A DNA stretch of 64,000 bases from Daphnia carinata (lineage: Eukaryota > Arthropoda > Branchiopoda > Diplostraca > Daphniidae), in NCBI RefSeq assembly GCF_022539665.2, contig NC_081336.1, positions 3,798,221 through 3,862,220 on the forward strand, in the 5' to 3' direction. How positions within the stretch are numbered: position 1 is the stretch's first letter; each line of letters starts with the position of its first letter. The translations under genes and the position numbers were made by a program. A model generated the notes under the pieces. It was not told the DNA's origin, ran no database searches, and was given only the letters and a program-made list of their open reading frames with translations. Positions 12,660 through 22,902 of this stretch are shown one piece after another.

Positions 12660-12760
12660 GACCATGTGGCCTAATGGATAAGGCGTCGGACTTCTAATAT
12701 AATATGTATATACTATGAAATGACATCCGAAAATTGCGGGTTCGAGTCCCGCCACGGTTT
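12660..12760 (+). tRNA. tRNA-Arg(UCU), intron-containing, copy 2
   Basis: Same body as the neighbouring copies but with a longer, unrelated, AT-rich intron of about 28 nt after the anticodon UCU. The acceptor stem GACCATG/CACGGTT has an A-C mismatch at pair 5 and a G-U first pair. The discriminator would be U, which is unusual. The D- and T-arms are intact. Confidence 0.75.
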
Positions 12761-12908
12761 GATCTGTGAAAAGTATTACCAAATTCATTATTATTCCAGT
12801 AAACACTCACTTTGAAATCCTGAGATCTTTTTGCAGAGGAAACATTCCTTTTATAGCACCGCACTCTTTGTCACTATTGGTATGTGCCATCACAGGTATA
12901 GTATACAA

Positions 12909-12994
12909 GACCGTGTGGCCTAACGGATAAGGCGTCGGACTTCTAATTAAGAAAAGATATCCGAAAATTGCGGGTTCGAGTCCCGCCACGATTA
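12909..12994 (+). tRNA. tRNA-Arg(UCU), intron-containing, copy 3
   Basis: Identical to copy 1, including the 13-nt intron and the same acceptor-stem mismatch, except for one D-loop base (AACGG instead of AATGG). Its flanks differ from those of copy 1, so the repeated unit is little more than the tRNA itself. Confidence 0.8.
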
Positions 12995-13222
12995 CTTGTA
13001 GGGTAATTAAGACACTCGAAGTATTGATTTGACCTCATTGATGTTGTAGAACATATCGCGTTATAAACAAGACAACAATAATGTTCTTCATGCTCTTTTG
13101 TTTACGGAACTATTATTTCCTTCACAACAACTTAGATGTCAAACGTGTATTTCTATTCATCGTTATAACGTCTTCATAATGAAAAGCAACTAGATATTCA
13201 ATCGCATAAAACAGCTATGCTT

Positions 13223-13800
13223 TTAAGGATTCCATACGCGGATGTAGTCAACTTGTATGGCGGAATCATCACGAGATGTCCTGTACCAGGTAGGATACCA
13301 TTCGCACTTCTTCTCCCAGAAAGTGCGCATTGGTGTTGAACTAACCGTTCCGTAAGTGAAACTAAATGACTTGCTCGTCACAATGCGCGCTGATTGAATT
13401 GGATTGATGATTTCCTCCCCACTTTGCCTAGTTCAATGAGACAATAAATCTGTTTACATCCATCACGTATAGAGTTGGGTCACATAAAATCTATAAGAAT
13501 TACATGACACATCCGCCATTCCAGTCAATGTTGCAGCCTTCCTTGTTTAAATCAAGCGTTCCAGTGTAAAGAAAATCATTACTGAACCGATGTGCAGTCA
13601 GTGTTGGTTTAATAAACAGCATTCCATTTTTAACATAACTGATAGGGACTCACCTGTTTTCTGTTCGATTAGTGTAATATTGGAACTCGCCATTGCCGCC
13701 TCGCCACCCGGTGATCACATGATGCCAACGGCTGCTATGTAAAGTATTAAATTCTTCATCGAAAATGAGCTCACCGACATTTCGTGCCGCAACTCTTCTT
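13223..13800 (-). pseudogene. GH16 glucanase copy 2, internally deleted and lacking a start
   Basis: Homologous to the intact glucanase at 8765-10238. It keeps the equivalents of exon 1 (EFQYYTNRTEN, ending in donor GTGAGT), exon 2 and the start of exon 3 (SARIVTSKSFSFTYGTV). It then runs directly and in frame into the end of exon 6 (SSTPMRTFWEKK to QVDYIRVWNP and stop). The rest of exon 3 and all of exons 4 and 5, with both catalytic Glu residues, are gone. Upstream of exon 1 the frame meets a stop with no ATG and no signal peptide. It is therefore either a pseudogene or a catalytically dead remnant; pseudogene is more likely. Confidence 0.85.
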
Positions 13801-14395
13801 GTGATGCATTGCGACAGAAAAAAAAACTACGATGAATCGCTCGAGTTGAAACGTCCTCATCCCTTTTGATGGAAGGATCTAACTTACTCGAACAAAATGA
13901 GGGCGCATTTCGTACGAATACAGAGGCAACTATTATACTACGAGCCGAGACATAACTTACCAGCACAAATAGCTAGTCTTCTCTCGAAGGGACTCCTAAA
14001 TGTTGTTGTCAACTTCGTGGAACTGCATGCGGGGGAAAGGGGATTCAACTATCCGTGGGCAACTAGAGGCGGTCCTGTCCACGTTTCCAGTTCGTTGGAA
14101 TTAGTTGACAGTTGGCAAATAAGCGATCAAAGGGTAATGTATTCTAGTTGCATATGTACCATCGATGGATTTATCAACCATGCTGTTACAGTTGAATTGA
14201 ACTGAAAGAAAAGTGACGGTTTCATTGCGATCCCCGTGAAAGGATATCCTGTTCAGTAAACAAACCCATGTTTGACTGTAGAAATTAATGCCGATGTGTT
14301 CCAGCATTCGTATCTAAGCTTCATTAAGCTGTCTGTCTAAAGCACGAGGAAGAGGACGAGTTCACCCGCAATATTGTTATCGAGCTTATGCAAAA

Positions 14396-15125
14396 ATGCG
14401 GCCTCGTCGTCCAACTCCGATATTTTTAGGTATCAGGTTCTTGTATCTGATAGCCGTTCGTACTACGTTGGCTCTTTCCTGGAACGGAATCGACAGTGAC
14501 ATCCAATGGGCACCCGATTGCGATTTCCTGGGTCGAGATTTCAAAAACGAACTCACTAGTGGTAATCTGTGCGGGCCTTTTTGCAAAGCCAACCCCCAAT
14601 GCAGTCACTTCACATGGACCAATTATCAGGTAGAAAACTAATTACTTGCTGTAACATTGCACAATTTGATAAGCTGATAAAATCAGGGAGGTACTTGCTG
14701 GATGAAAGAAGGTTTCGTGACGGCTTTCGACGTGGTGTCAAAAACAAACGAGGATGCGGTTTGCGGATTTTTGAAGTCACACAACGGACATCCGTCACGT
14801 GACAATTGGAAGGACGAAGGAAACTACATTTGGGCACCAACGTGTGATTTTTTCAACAAGGATTTCACGAGCGTTGTGGCTACCACTTTTGATTATAGTG
14901 GACCAGCCTGTCTAGCCGATCCGACGTGTAGCCATTTCATCTGGACAGATTATGAGGTATAGGCCGATAGTTTAACAAGTCCGTTAGTGTGTGACCCACA
15001 TGTTGTCTACCTTTATTTCGATGCTGTAGGGCGGCTGTTGTTGGTTGAAGACGGGCGTTGCTTCTGAATGTGACGCCTTGGTAAAGACTGTCTCGAACGC
15101 AGCCTGTGGCTTCATGAAATATTAA
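14396..15125 (+). CDS. Secreted protein with two PAN/apple-like domains, copy 2
   Basis: Three exons (14396-14629, 14687-14956, 15030-15125) encode 199 residues, the same length as copy 1 and with both introns at the same phase-0 NYQ|GG and DYE|GG positions. A hydrophobic leader covers about residues 1-26. Domain 1 is close to copy 1 (CDFLGRDFKN, CSHFTWTNYQ, GGTCWMK, AVCGFLK). Domain 2 is more diverged: CDFFNKDF replaces CDF.GRD, the CG..C cysteines are shifted (SGPACLADPTC), and GGCCW replaces GGTCW. No stops or frameshifts, so it appears intact although the divergent glucanase beside it is broken. Confidence 0.82.
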
Positions 15126-15389
15126 TAGATCCTCATAGATATCATCTGTATTGTTTAGGTGTAGGTTGTTAATAGCTGTTTTCCTCTTCTGTATATGGAT
15201 TCCCACTGAACCACTAAATCCAAATATTAACCAACTGTAAAGTTTCCGCAGTAAAGGATTGTTGTTATACGTAAACATTCTGTACATCATTGGATTCCAC
15301 AACGATGCGACTCCTTATCAGCGCTAACTTGTTTCGTGCAATTCGCTCGCAATTCCAGTGATTCTGTTACATCAACCTTCACTGTTTCT

Positions 15390-15480
15390 CCGTCGCCATT
15401 CTCTGATCAATTAATGTCAACGCCAGTGAACAGAAAGTGTTAAATTCCGCGTCTAAAATGGGCGCACAAGTTTACCAGCA
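15390..15480 (-). pseudogene. Third, highly degraded GH16 exon-1 remnant
   Basis: About 90 bp that align by eye with exon 1 of the two other glucanase copies. The minus strand still reads ILDAEFNTF where the others read LIFDEEFNTL or LVFQEDFNTL. Upstream lies a WRRRNSEG-like match to WRGGNGEF, followed by a stop. The adjoining plus-strand sequence to about 15600 also shares short blocks with the promoter side of copy 2 (13895-14090). No PAN gene follows on its right. Confidence 0.55.
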
Positions 15481-15914
15481 ACGACTGGCGGGTCCGCTTG
15501 TGATCCCATCCGCTAGTTTGATGACAACTTCGTCGCGCTTCATCGAAGGGTAACTAGATTTCAACTATTCAAAGCCGATTAAGGGAGCGACTGCACGTCT
15601 TTTTCTGACTGGTTATAAGGGCCATCGAAACTAGCATAGAATACTAGCATATAACATACAAAGGACTGGCATTGAGTCCTTGCTAAATCCTATGTATCCA
15701 TAGAACTCATGTATTATTGCGTTCAACTTACGAGAAGTTTGGACAAGTGAATAAAAGTTAGGTTGACTACGTACTTACGGTAACGGATAGTAGGATTTCA
15801 ATACCATAATTACTCATTAACGGTTATCAAGCAGAAGCTCACGCTGGCTCACGATTGGTTGTCGGCTCAGAAGAGAGAATTTCTTCTACTTCTACGTGAC
15901 ATTTTGTAAAATAC
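15481..15914. other. Intergenic sequence with promoter-side duplication remnant
   Basis: The first 120 bp share short blocks (TTACCAGCA, CAACTTCGT, TTTCAACTAT) with 13895-14090. The rest has no recognisable feature. Confidence 0.4.
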
Positions 15915-16029
15915 TGCTACAGGCGAGGCTCGAACTCGCGACCTCGGCATTTCTTAACAGAATTGCTGGAATTGAATCATGAATACTGCCATATAAGTAC
16001 CATGCGCTAACCAACTGCGCCACTGAAGC
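15915..16029 (-). tRNA. tRNA-Ile(UAU), intron-containing, copy 2
   Basis: Same body as the copy at 8529-8642, anticodon UAU, intron of about 41 nt. The acceptor stem GCTTCAG/CTGTAGC carries one U-U mismatch at pair 4. D- and T-arms are intact, so it may be functional but slightly decayed. Confidence 0.85.
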
Positions 16030-16181
16030 TCTGATATCTCACAGCCATCGTAATGTAAATATATTCAAGTGTTTCAATAAAATTTCGTCCCTACAATTGA
16101 CTACTTATGATATGTCAAGTAGCAAATAACAGAGCCTTTCTTATTTACCTTTTTTATTTTTTTCATTCGCTTGATAATCGA

Positions 16182-16266
16182 ACCAGGTTGGCCGAGCGGT
16201 TAAGGCGCCAGACTTAAGATCTGGTCTCTGTTAATAGAGACGAGGGTTCGATCCCCTCACCTGGTA
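16182..16266 (+). tRNA. tRNA-Leu(UAA)
   Basis: Class II tRNA with perfect acceptor stem ACCAGGT/ACCTGGT and discriminator A. The anticodon arm is CCAGA CTTAAGA TCTGG (anticodon UAA), the variable arm is TCTCTGTTAATAGAGAC, and the T-arm is GAGGGTTCGATCCCCTC. No intron. Confidence 0.96.
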
Positions 16267-17060
16267 TAACAACTAGTACTAATGACATATTGATCCAAAA
16301 ACAAGCTATTTGAAGATCTGTTTTTAATATTGCATAGGGTCTCCGTGGAGACTATAGAATAGTACAGGTTTTGAAATCCCAGTCCATTTGAAAAAAAAAA
16401 AAACGCAAGGAATAAGCTTGAAACTTAAAACAAAACCTGAATCCACAAGCTTTAAAACGAATCAAATATAAACGAATGTGTAGGATGCGTCGAATAAGAT
16501 GCAAGGTTTTTCTCTCCGTTGCTGCGGAAAGTGCATCCGGGAGCGGACGGAAATCTACCCACGCACGCAAATCCTTAAAAAAAAAAAACCTTTATTAGAT
16601 ATTAAGCAGAGGTCGCAACACGCTGCTGACTTTCTGTCTGATTTCCAACTTGGAAACGACTCGATTGTTTAGCGTCTGGGATTTAATGAGAACCGTGAAT
16701 TAATTATTTCGTGTTGTTTTAGCTGTTCATAGACTAGCAATTATTTATTACCAAGGAATACGCTCGCTAAGTTTTTGGGGGCGATCTGAAGACGAGAATC
16801 AGCAAAACAGCAGTTGCATTAACAAAGAGTGAATAATTTAAGACAAGGCAAGCATGTCTGGCTTTTAGGTAACTAGCCACCGCGCAAAGACGAGTTAAAA
16901 ACCTCATTCGTTAAACGACGTACCTAATGAAAATCTTACTTTGATCCAAAACTAAGATTATTTTATGTACCTTTGTCTTCGAAATAATCCATAACTCAAT
17001 TGCGCATCTGAAGTATCGCTCTGCAAGTCAAAACGAACTCTGTTGCCTTCCTCATGACTA
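16267..17060. other. Intergenic spacer
   Basis: No exon, repeat or RNA gene that I can support. It contains two short poly-A runs and an unremarkable minus-strand open frame at 16352-16570. Confidence 0.4.
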
Positions 17061-17520
17061 TTATATTTGCTCAATGACCCACGTACGAACGCGGTGGACC
17101 CAAAGCGTAAAGCCTTTGACCTCACGCTGTTCCAGAGTAGTACCGACATCATTTTCATGCTGTCCATTCACGACTGCCGGTGCCAGGGTGTCTGCAAAGG
17201 GCTTCCAAATTTCGTCGTTGCTTGTCAAAACTCCTAACAAAGGCTATTTTTCCTTCGGACTTTATACTTTTCTTAGTCCTTATAGAACAAGTTGGTTTAT
17301 AAGCAGCTTTGCTGACTGCGTGTGCCATCAAATTTTAAGCCTTCCTTTCTCGGAGGATTTAAAATACAAAACTTCTGGTGTCGTTTACTTTGAACTCGGA
17401 CACCCCGAAACTCTTCTCTACCATTCTTGGCTCAACAATCTTACGGCGTTTTTCAGAATGTCCCCATGGAAATTGAAAGCTTCTTTTTGACGTCAAGGAA
17501 ATCAACATTCGGGACTTGGT
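17061..17520 (-). other. Possible terminal exons of an unidentified gene
   Basis: A minus-strand open segment ends at donor AAA|GTAAAC (17389/17388) after FGVSEF. A second segment, 17243-17061, begins after acceptor AAATAG and reads in the same phase: LLGVLTSNDEIWKPFADTLA at the start and LWVHRVRTWVIEQI before a TAA. The joined amino-acid composition looks like real protein. I do not recognise the family, and a tRNA-Ile lies immediately upstream. It could be a fast-evolving gene, a fragment or chance. A plus-strand frame over the same bases (17074-17490) looks less protein-like. Confidence 0.3.
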
Positions 17521-17543
17521 GAAGGTAATAAAATAGCAAACCA

Positions 17544-17655
17544 TGCTCCAGGCGAGGCTCGAACTCGCGACCTCGGCATTTCTTATTTCACTCAGGTAAT
17601 ATTGATGAATACTGTCATATAAGTACCATGCGCTAACCAACTGCGCTACTGGAGC
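17544..17655 (-). tRNA. tRNA-Ile(UAU), intron-containing, copy 3
   Basis: Perfect acceptor stem GCTCCAG/CTGGAGC, anticodon UAU and an intron of about 38 nt beginning TGACAGTATTCAT like copy 2. The D-stem has GTAGCGC where copy 1 has GTGGCGC. It should be functional. Confidence 0.92.
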
Positions 17656-18629
17656 TGTTTGGGTAAGCAAATAGGGTAAAAGTATTCAGCCGAACGGTCT
17701 GTATCCAGGGAGTAGCTTTCAAAAAAAAAAAAGAAAGTCCCTAATCTAAAAAAAAAAAAATATACAACAATGTTTGGTTTGTACGCAGAATAAAGTCCCG
17801 TCGTAGATTGTGTCTTCGATTGTGCTCAAGTCTGCGAAACAAGTTGATTATTTGCTGTTGAAGTTTCACTTTTACAGTTGTACACTGTCGCGGTACATAC
17901 AAGGGAAATGTATTTACGTTTATTTCTGTACGTCGACCCCTCCCTTTGATCTCTTAACACAAAAAATGGTGGTCGTGACATCCGCACGAATGCTCGCAAC
18001 TTGGGAGCGTATACCGTTACATCCACAGAGATCCTTTACGTGATCTTGCAAAGGACAAGGAAACGGTGTGTTCAACTTTTGGAGACGAGTTACGAGTTGC
18101 GTGATGGAAGCAATATCCGGAACTCTCTCGAGAGGCTTATCCCGTTTTCCTGGACCCTTTACATCGTGCACATTAAATACGTAAGAAAACGACGACATAG
18201 AACTTACGTAGGGAAAATCATTTTAAATAAAACCTGCTGAGTCAATTGGTTAAACAAAAAGGGAAACGTCAAAGCCAGAAAACGTAATCTTAATCGCCAT
18301 AGCGTCCACTTAGTTAAATTGAAGATAAATAAATCGAAAATAGATTCTCTGTGAATATCAGGATGCTCAGACACAATTCAAAATACAAGCAGATTTTGTC
18401 CATTCTTCCGGAAAAAATGTATTTGAATGTAAATCCGGTTTCAGTTGGAGATGTACTATGCAAATGCATGTCCTATGACAGAGGGCATATACCTGCTAGC
18501 TCACATGATTTGTTTCTACAAGACGAAACGGACATTTGCAAACAGGGCCACTGTTAACACCGTACATCAACTTGAATTATCTTTTTTTTTTTCAAGCTAA
18601 ACACACGAAGATGTCGGCTAAAGTAACAT
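17656..18629. other. Region with weak coding-like segments
   Basis: Contains minus-strand open segments at 17826-18026 and 17920-18198, the latter including PLERVPDIASITQLVTRLQK, and a plus-strand 68-codon frame at 18351-18557. None shows a domain I know, and the splice joints are ambiguous. They could be exons of the unknown gene ending at 17061. Confidence 0.25.
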
Positions 18630-18851
18630 TTATTCCAAAGCGTTGGTCTTGATCTCTTGCGGTGATGACCACTCGCATAAAAACCCCATTTGCTTGGGTA
18701 TACATGGACATTTATCGCTTATATTAGATAAGGACGTTACGTAATTCCTGATCCGTTGGTAAAACGGGAATTTATTCAAAGTCATCACGACTCGCGATCG
18801 ACTGTAGGAGAAAGACCGGCAGATGTCGACAGTTTTCTTTTTTAGTGACAC
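18630..18851 (-). other. Possible last exon of a C-type-lectin-like protein
   Basis: The minus-strand frame ends SDKCPCIPKQMGFLCEWSSP, and the stop overlaps an AATAAA-type signal. C-type lectin domains end with a C...(G)F(I/L)CE pattern, which this resembles. No upstream exon of such a domain could be found, so it may be an orphan fragment. Confidence 0.25.
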
Positions 18852-20900
18852 GTACTCGGGATGTTGTACAGTTGAAGAGCTACACTCCAGTCCGGCTTAT
18901 CCATTTAAAGCTTTCTTTTTATATACAAGGAAGCCATAACTTTTGTCGACATTTAATTTCTGTTTGGTCTAATACAATTTATTTTTATTTTCTCCTTTCT
19001 CGTTCTTTATTTTTCTTCTTCCCTCGGCGACGGGTGAAAATAAATAGGGGGCATAGAGTACGTGTATAGCACTACATCAATAAACAGACTGTTCGTACGA
19101 CTCAACGTCTCGCTATCCGTTCATCGTCATTAGCGCAAGCTGTATACGTAATCATTACCAATGTTATTCATTTACGCACAATGACGAACTTGCCAAGTTA
19201 AGCTCTAAAACTCTTTTGTAATGATTTTTACAATCCTCTGTCTATTAATTCTTCAACGACCCCCCAAGTTTTTGGCGCACGTCACTGAATGCACAATAAA
19301 CTCATTTATCACTATACAAAGGGCTTCACATTAGCGTCAAATGTACCTATTAGCATTGGACAATGTCATCATCGACCTCCTTTTTTTTTGTATGGAACTA
19401 TTGGCCATCTGAGTATCATTAGAAACCATTAAAATAAAGAATAGGGATTTTCCTATGGTTGCTGCAAAGTAATCCACCAGATAATAGCAATAACGCCTTT
19501 ATGGCAGCAATGTTCCTTGAGTTATACGTATCAGTTCCATATGAGCGGACCAAAGAAAATTAATAATAAATACATACATAAAAAAAAAATACTTTATTTA
19601 ATAAATATGGCCGGTACATCAATACTCTCTAACCTCCCTCTAGTGGGATGTCGTGTTCAGTTGCCCGATATCTTTGTGTAAAAGGTTTTTGTATAACTAT
19701 ATAAGGACATGGTGATTCCTTCGGCTATCAGACTGCGTACCACAAGTACACGTCCATGTATAGAAAGATGTGCATGCTAGTGGGTACGAACATATTAAAG
19801 CACGTAGCGTAAATATTATACGTTACATGTTTCTTCCTTTCTTCATCCTTTTGGCGAATGCACGACTCGTGCATGTAACCATCTACACCAATCGCTTTTG
19901 TTTCTCATGACGAAAAGGCCACGGCTTTCATCATCCTACAATTTTAGCTGCCACTGATCTTTAAAATACGGCGAATAGAGCTGAAGAATGAACAGAGAAA
20001 CTCGCCGAAGTAAGAGAAGAGCTAAGCAGTAGCACAGACAAAGGAAAGTAAACATTCACGTGTAATACGCCTGAAAACAAAACAAAACAAAGGTAATGAG
20101 CAGAAAACTTTGCGTAGCTACATTCCGAAAATGCAAAAAAAAAAAAAAAAATATATGAGTTGCCCATTTTGCAAAACAACAAGACGCTTTTTCAATTTTC
20201 ATAATCATCTCGACTCTTATCCGTTTTCTCGGGGCTGAAAAAAAAGAAAGCGAAGCAGTTGTGATCAATTTTTGATTTACCGTTATGACATGGAATTACT
20301 GTGTATAGATGTGTGTCTGCTGAAGGATGTCGTGAGAGTCAAACGAGCGGATAAATATTGCAAGAGAGCGATAAATGATGTCGTACAGCAAAAGTAGCTC
20401 CTATGCGCTCGGTCGCCAGAAGCTCTGCCAACCCGAGTTTCCGGCAGAACGGGAATTTATCTTTTAAGTGTCGGGGGGAAAGGAGGCGAACAAATCTATA
20501 TAATCCATCTTAATCCATTGGCCCTACCCATGGAAGTTGTGTACGATAAAAGTCGCTCTTTGGCTTGTCTATAAAACATTCGCAAATATAATCTTCCGAC
20601 GTGTCATATGAATCTTTTCTCAGGGCTATTTTCGTATGTGTAGCGCTCGTGGTTCGAGCTATTTAATGTGTACACATAAAACAAGGGGAATGGAGTTAGA
20701 TAGGCAAAGAAACTCTTTCTGATTTTTATGAAGTTGACGAATGCATGCGACGAGGAAAATGGGTTACGTATTTTCTTTTTCTTTTTCAATGGTTTATTGT
20801 TTAAATGATAGATATCCTGCTCCGTCATTTATAGTGGCAATCTACCTTTGGCGTTTAAAGTTTTTGAGTTGTGGCTATTCAAAGTATAGTTAGGTTAATG

Positions 20901-21345
20901 GCACTTTGATTCCGTTTTGCTCAAAAACCATTAGCCGGATGGAAAAATTAGCATTTTATTCGGAATCAGTGTTAAATTCTGATTATATTAGGTTACTGTT
21001 TCATTGAATTCCATGATGTTCCAAATTATTTTCAAAATATGCCCAACAAAATAAGCCCGACTTTTTCTATTTTTTTTTTCTTTTTCAAAAACCTCTATTT
21101 TGCTTTAAAAATGACATGATTTAGATTTAAAATTCAACGAGGATGACGAAAATGTATTTTATTTTGACCTGAGATGAAAATTTCGAGAGTTATTGAAATT
21201 CAAACTGGTTACGCGAAGAAGGCACTTTCATTGCATTTTATTCAACAACCGCTTAACGGACGGAGAAACTAATATTTTATCCTAAATTAACGTTTAAATT
21301 TTGATTTGTTTTCATGAAATTTCAAGTCAAAATTTAAAGCCTGAC
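20901..21345. repeat. Two diverged direct-repeat units about 318 bp apart
   Basis: Sequence from 20901 (GGCACTTTGATTCCGTTTT..) and from 21219 (GGCACTTTCATTGCATTTT..) align over roughly 150 bp with many substitutions, including an ACCATTAGCCGGATGGA / ACCGCTTAACGGACGGA block. Each unit ends near an AAGCC(C/T)GACTTTT motif. Origin unknown. Confidence 0.55.
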
Positions 21346-21368
21346 TTTTCGTAGAAAAAGTCGGGCTT
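21337..21368 (+). other. 13-bp stem-loop
   Basis: AAGCCTGACTTTT (21337-21349) pairs with AAAAGTCGGGCTT (21356-21368) around a six-base loop, with one U-G pair when read as plus-strand RNA. The motif ATAAGCCCGACTTTTTCTA also occurs at about 21051-21069 and is the exact inverse of the right arm with its flank, making a 19-bp inverted repeat spanning about 320 bp. Confidence 0.65.
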
Positions 21369-21991
21369 ATGTTTTTATTTGCTACAATCTAAACAGGGCA
21401 ACTTGCACATGACTTACAAACGAGTATGACGAGAATCAAAGTTAATTCTGTTTTGGCCTTTGTTTGATGATTGTACCACCATAGGATACTATACAACACA
21501 TTCCTCTTTAAGTGGACATGGCGCTAGATGTCAAATTGCCTAATACAAACCGGAGTGGTGCTCGTCATCTTTCCGTGATTTCCCTTCGTGATGTGTTCGT
21601 ATAAGAGTACATAATTCCATTTATTGACTGGCTTCTAAAAATGTATTTATAGGAAAAAGAAGGGCATGGGTCAAATCTTTGAAAACAATTTGGCAGAGTA
21701 TAGGAAAAATACCAAAAAACAAACAAACAAACAAACCAACTAATTTTGAATACGGAGAAACAAACCAAAAAGAATTTGAATAAGACGAAATGACGTGAAA
21801 TAAATCAAACACGCGATGGTTTATGATAGCGCACAAGTATTACAGGAGCTCAGACCTGATTTTAAATGTAAAAAAAAACAAAAACAAAAGGAAATCCGGC
21901 CAAAAACGAAACACGTTTCGGCGTATGTATAAACACATAACCTAAACGGATATGTTGTTTATATATCCTTTGTCTTATTTTTGTTTTGCTT

Positions 21992-22022
<31 letters not shown>

Positions 22023-22866
22023 TTTTTTAAACTGTCTTCTTTGGCTACGAGTGGCTTTTTTTTGGCGACATGGTGCTCGATAAGAGAAATGAACGGAAAC
22101 AAATCATCGGTGCCTAAATCAGAAACAACGAAATGGAATGTCATGTGTGTAATACGGGTCGGGAGATTGCATCCTGTAATAAGTCCTATACGTCGATTGA
22201 TGTTTTAAAAACACGAAAAAAAAAAAAAAAAAAAATCAAAGATAAAGAAGGGGCGACAAAGGAAGCTATTGCCTTTCTTCCGGCATTTGACCAATAGCAG
22301 GACACCCTTTTTTTTTTTGTTTCTTCCGCAAGTGTCTGGGTATTTCCGCTTGCGATAGAAACGATTTTCTCATGGTGAGTGGCGAACAAATAAAAAGCGA
22401 GACAAACTTTTTTTTTTAGCTTGACATTGCAGGAACGAGAAAGGAGAGGGAAAAAAAAACAAAAAACAAAATTCTTATTGACATAAAATTTGGAAGAACA
22501 AGGGCGGTAGAAGTAATGGTTGTATAGTCTGGAAGGAGATGTTCTCTTTTATAACAGACACGGAGAAATATCGAGTAATCTAAAATGAATTTCGGAAGAA
22601 GAATATATAAAGAACAACCTTTCCGAGTGAGAAAATTGCTTGACACATTGATTGACAGTGCCGGGATGAGAGCAACAACACCGGATCATCAATTAGTTGG
22701 AAGGAGAGAGGAAGAAAACAAAACAAACAAACGTATACAGGCAAACTACAAATGGTACATGTCATTCACGCAGTATAATTAGAGAGGACAAAAAATTGTC
22801 TAAGCACTCCTATAATGTAATCGATTGAAAAAAAGAAAAAAAAAAGGAGGAAAGACACCCACCATG

Positions 22867-22902
22867 TTTTCAATTTGAATAATGGATTATTCAAACTGAA
22901 AA
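22867..22902. other. 36-bp near-perfect palindrome
   Basis: Arms 22867-22883 and 22886-22902 pair over 17 bp with a single mismatch around a central GG (core TTTGAATAATGGATTATTCAAA). It lies in the possible PKC 3' UTR. Confidence 0.7.

Noticed and set aside
13715-13966. 83-codon minus-strand frame over glucanase copy 2
   Set aside because: It is in a different frame from the conserved EFQYYTNRTEN sequence and is not the glucanase reading frame.
17074-17490. 138-codon plus-strand frame
   Set aside because: Composition and lack of motifs suggest chance; the opposite strand reads more like protein, though that is also weak.
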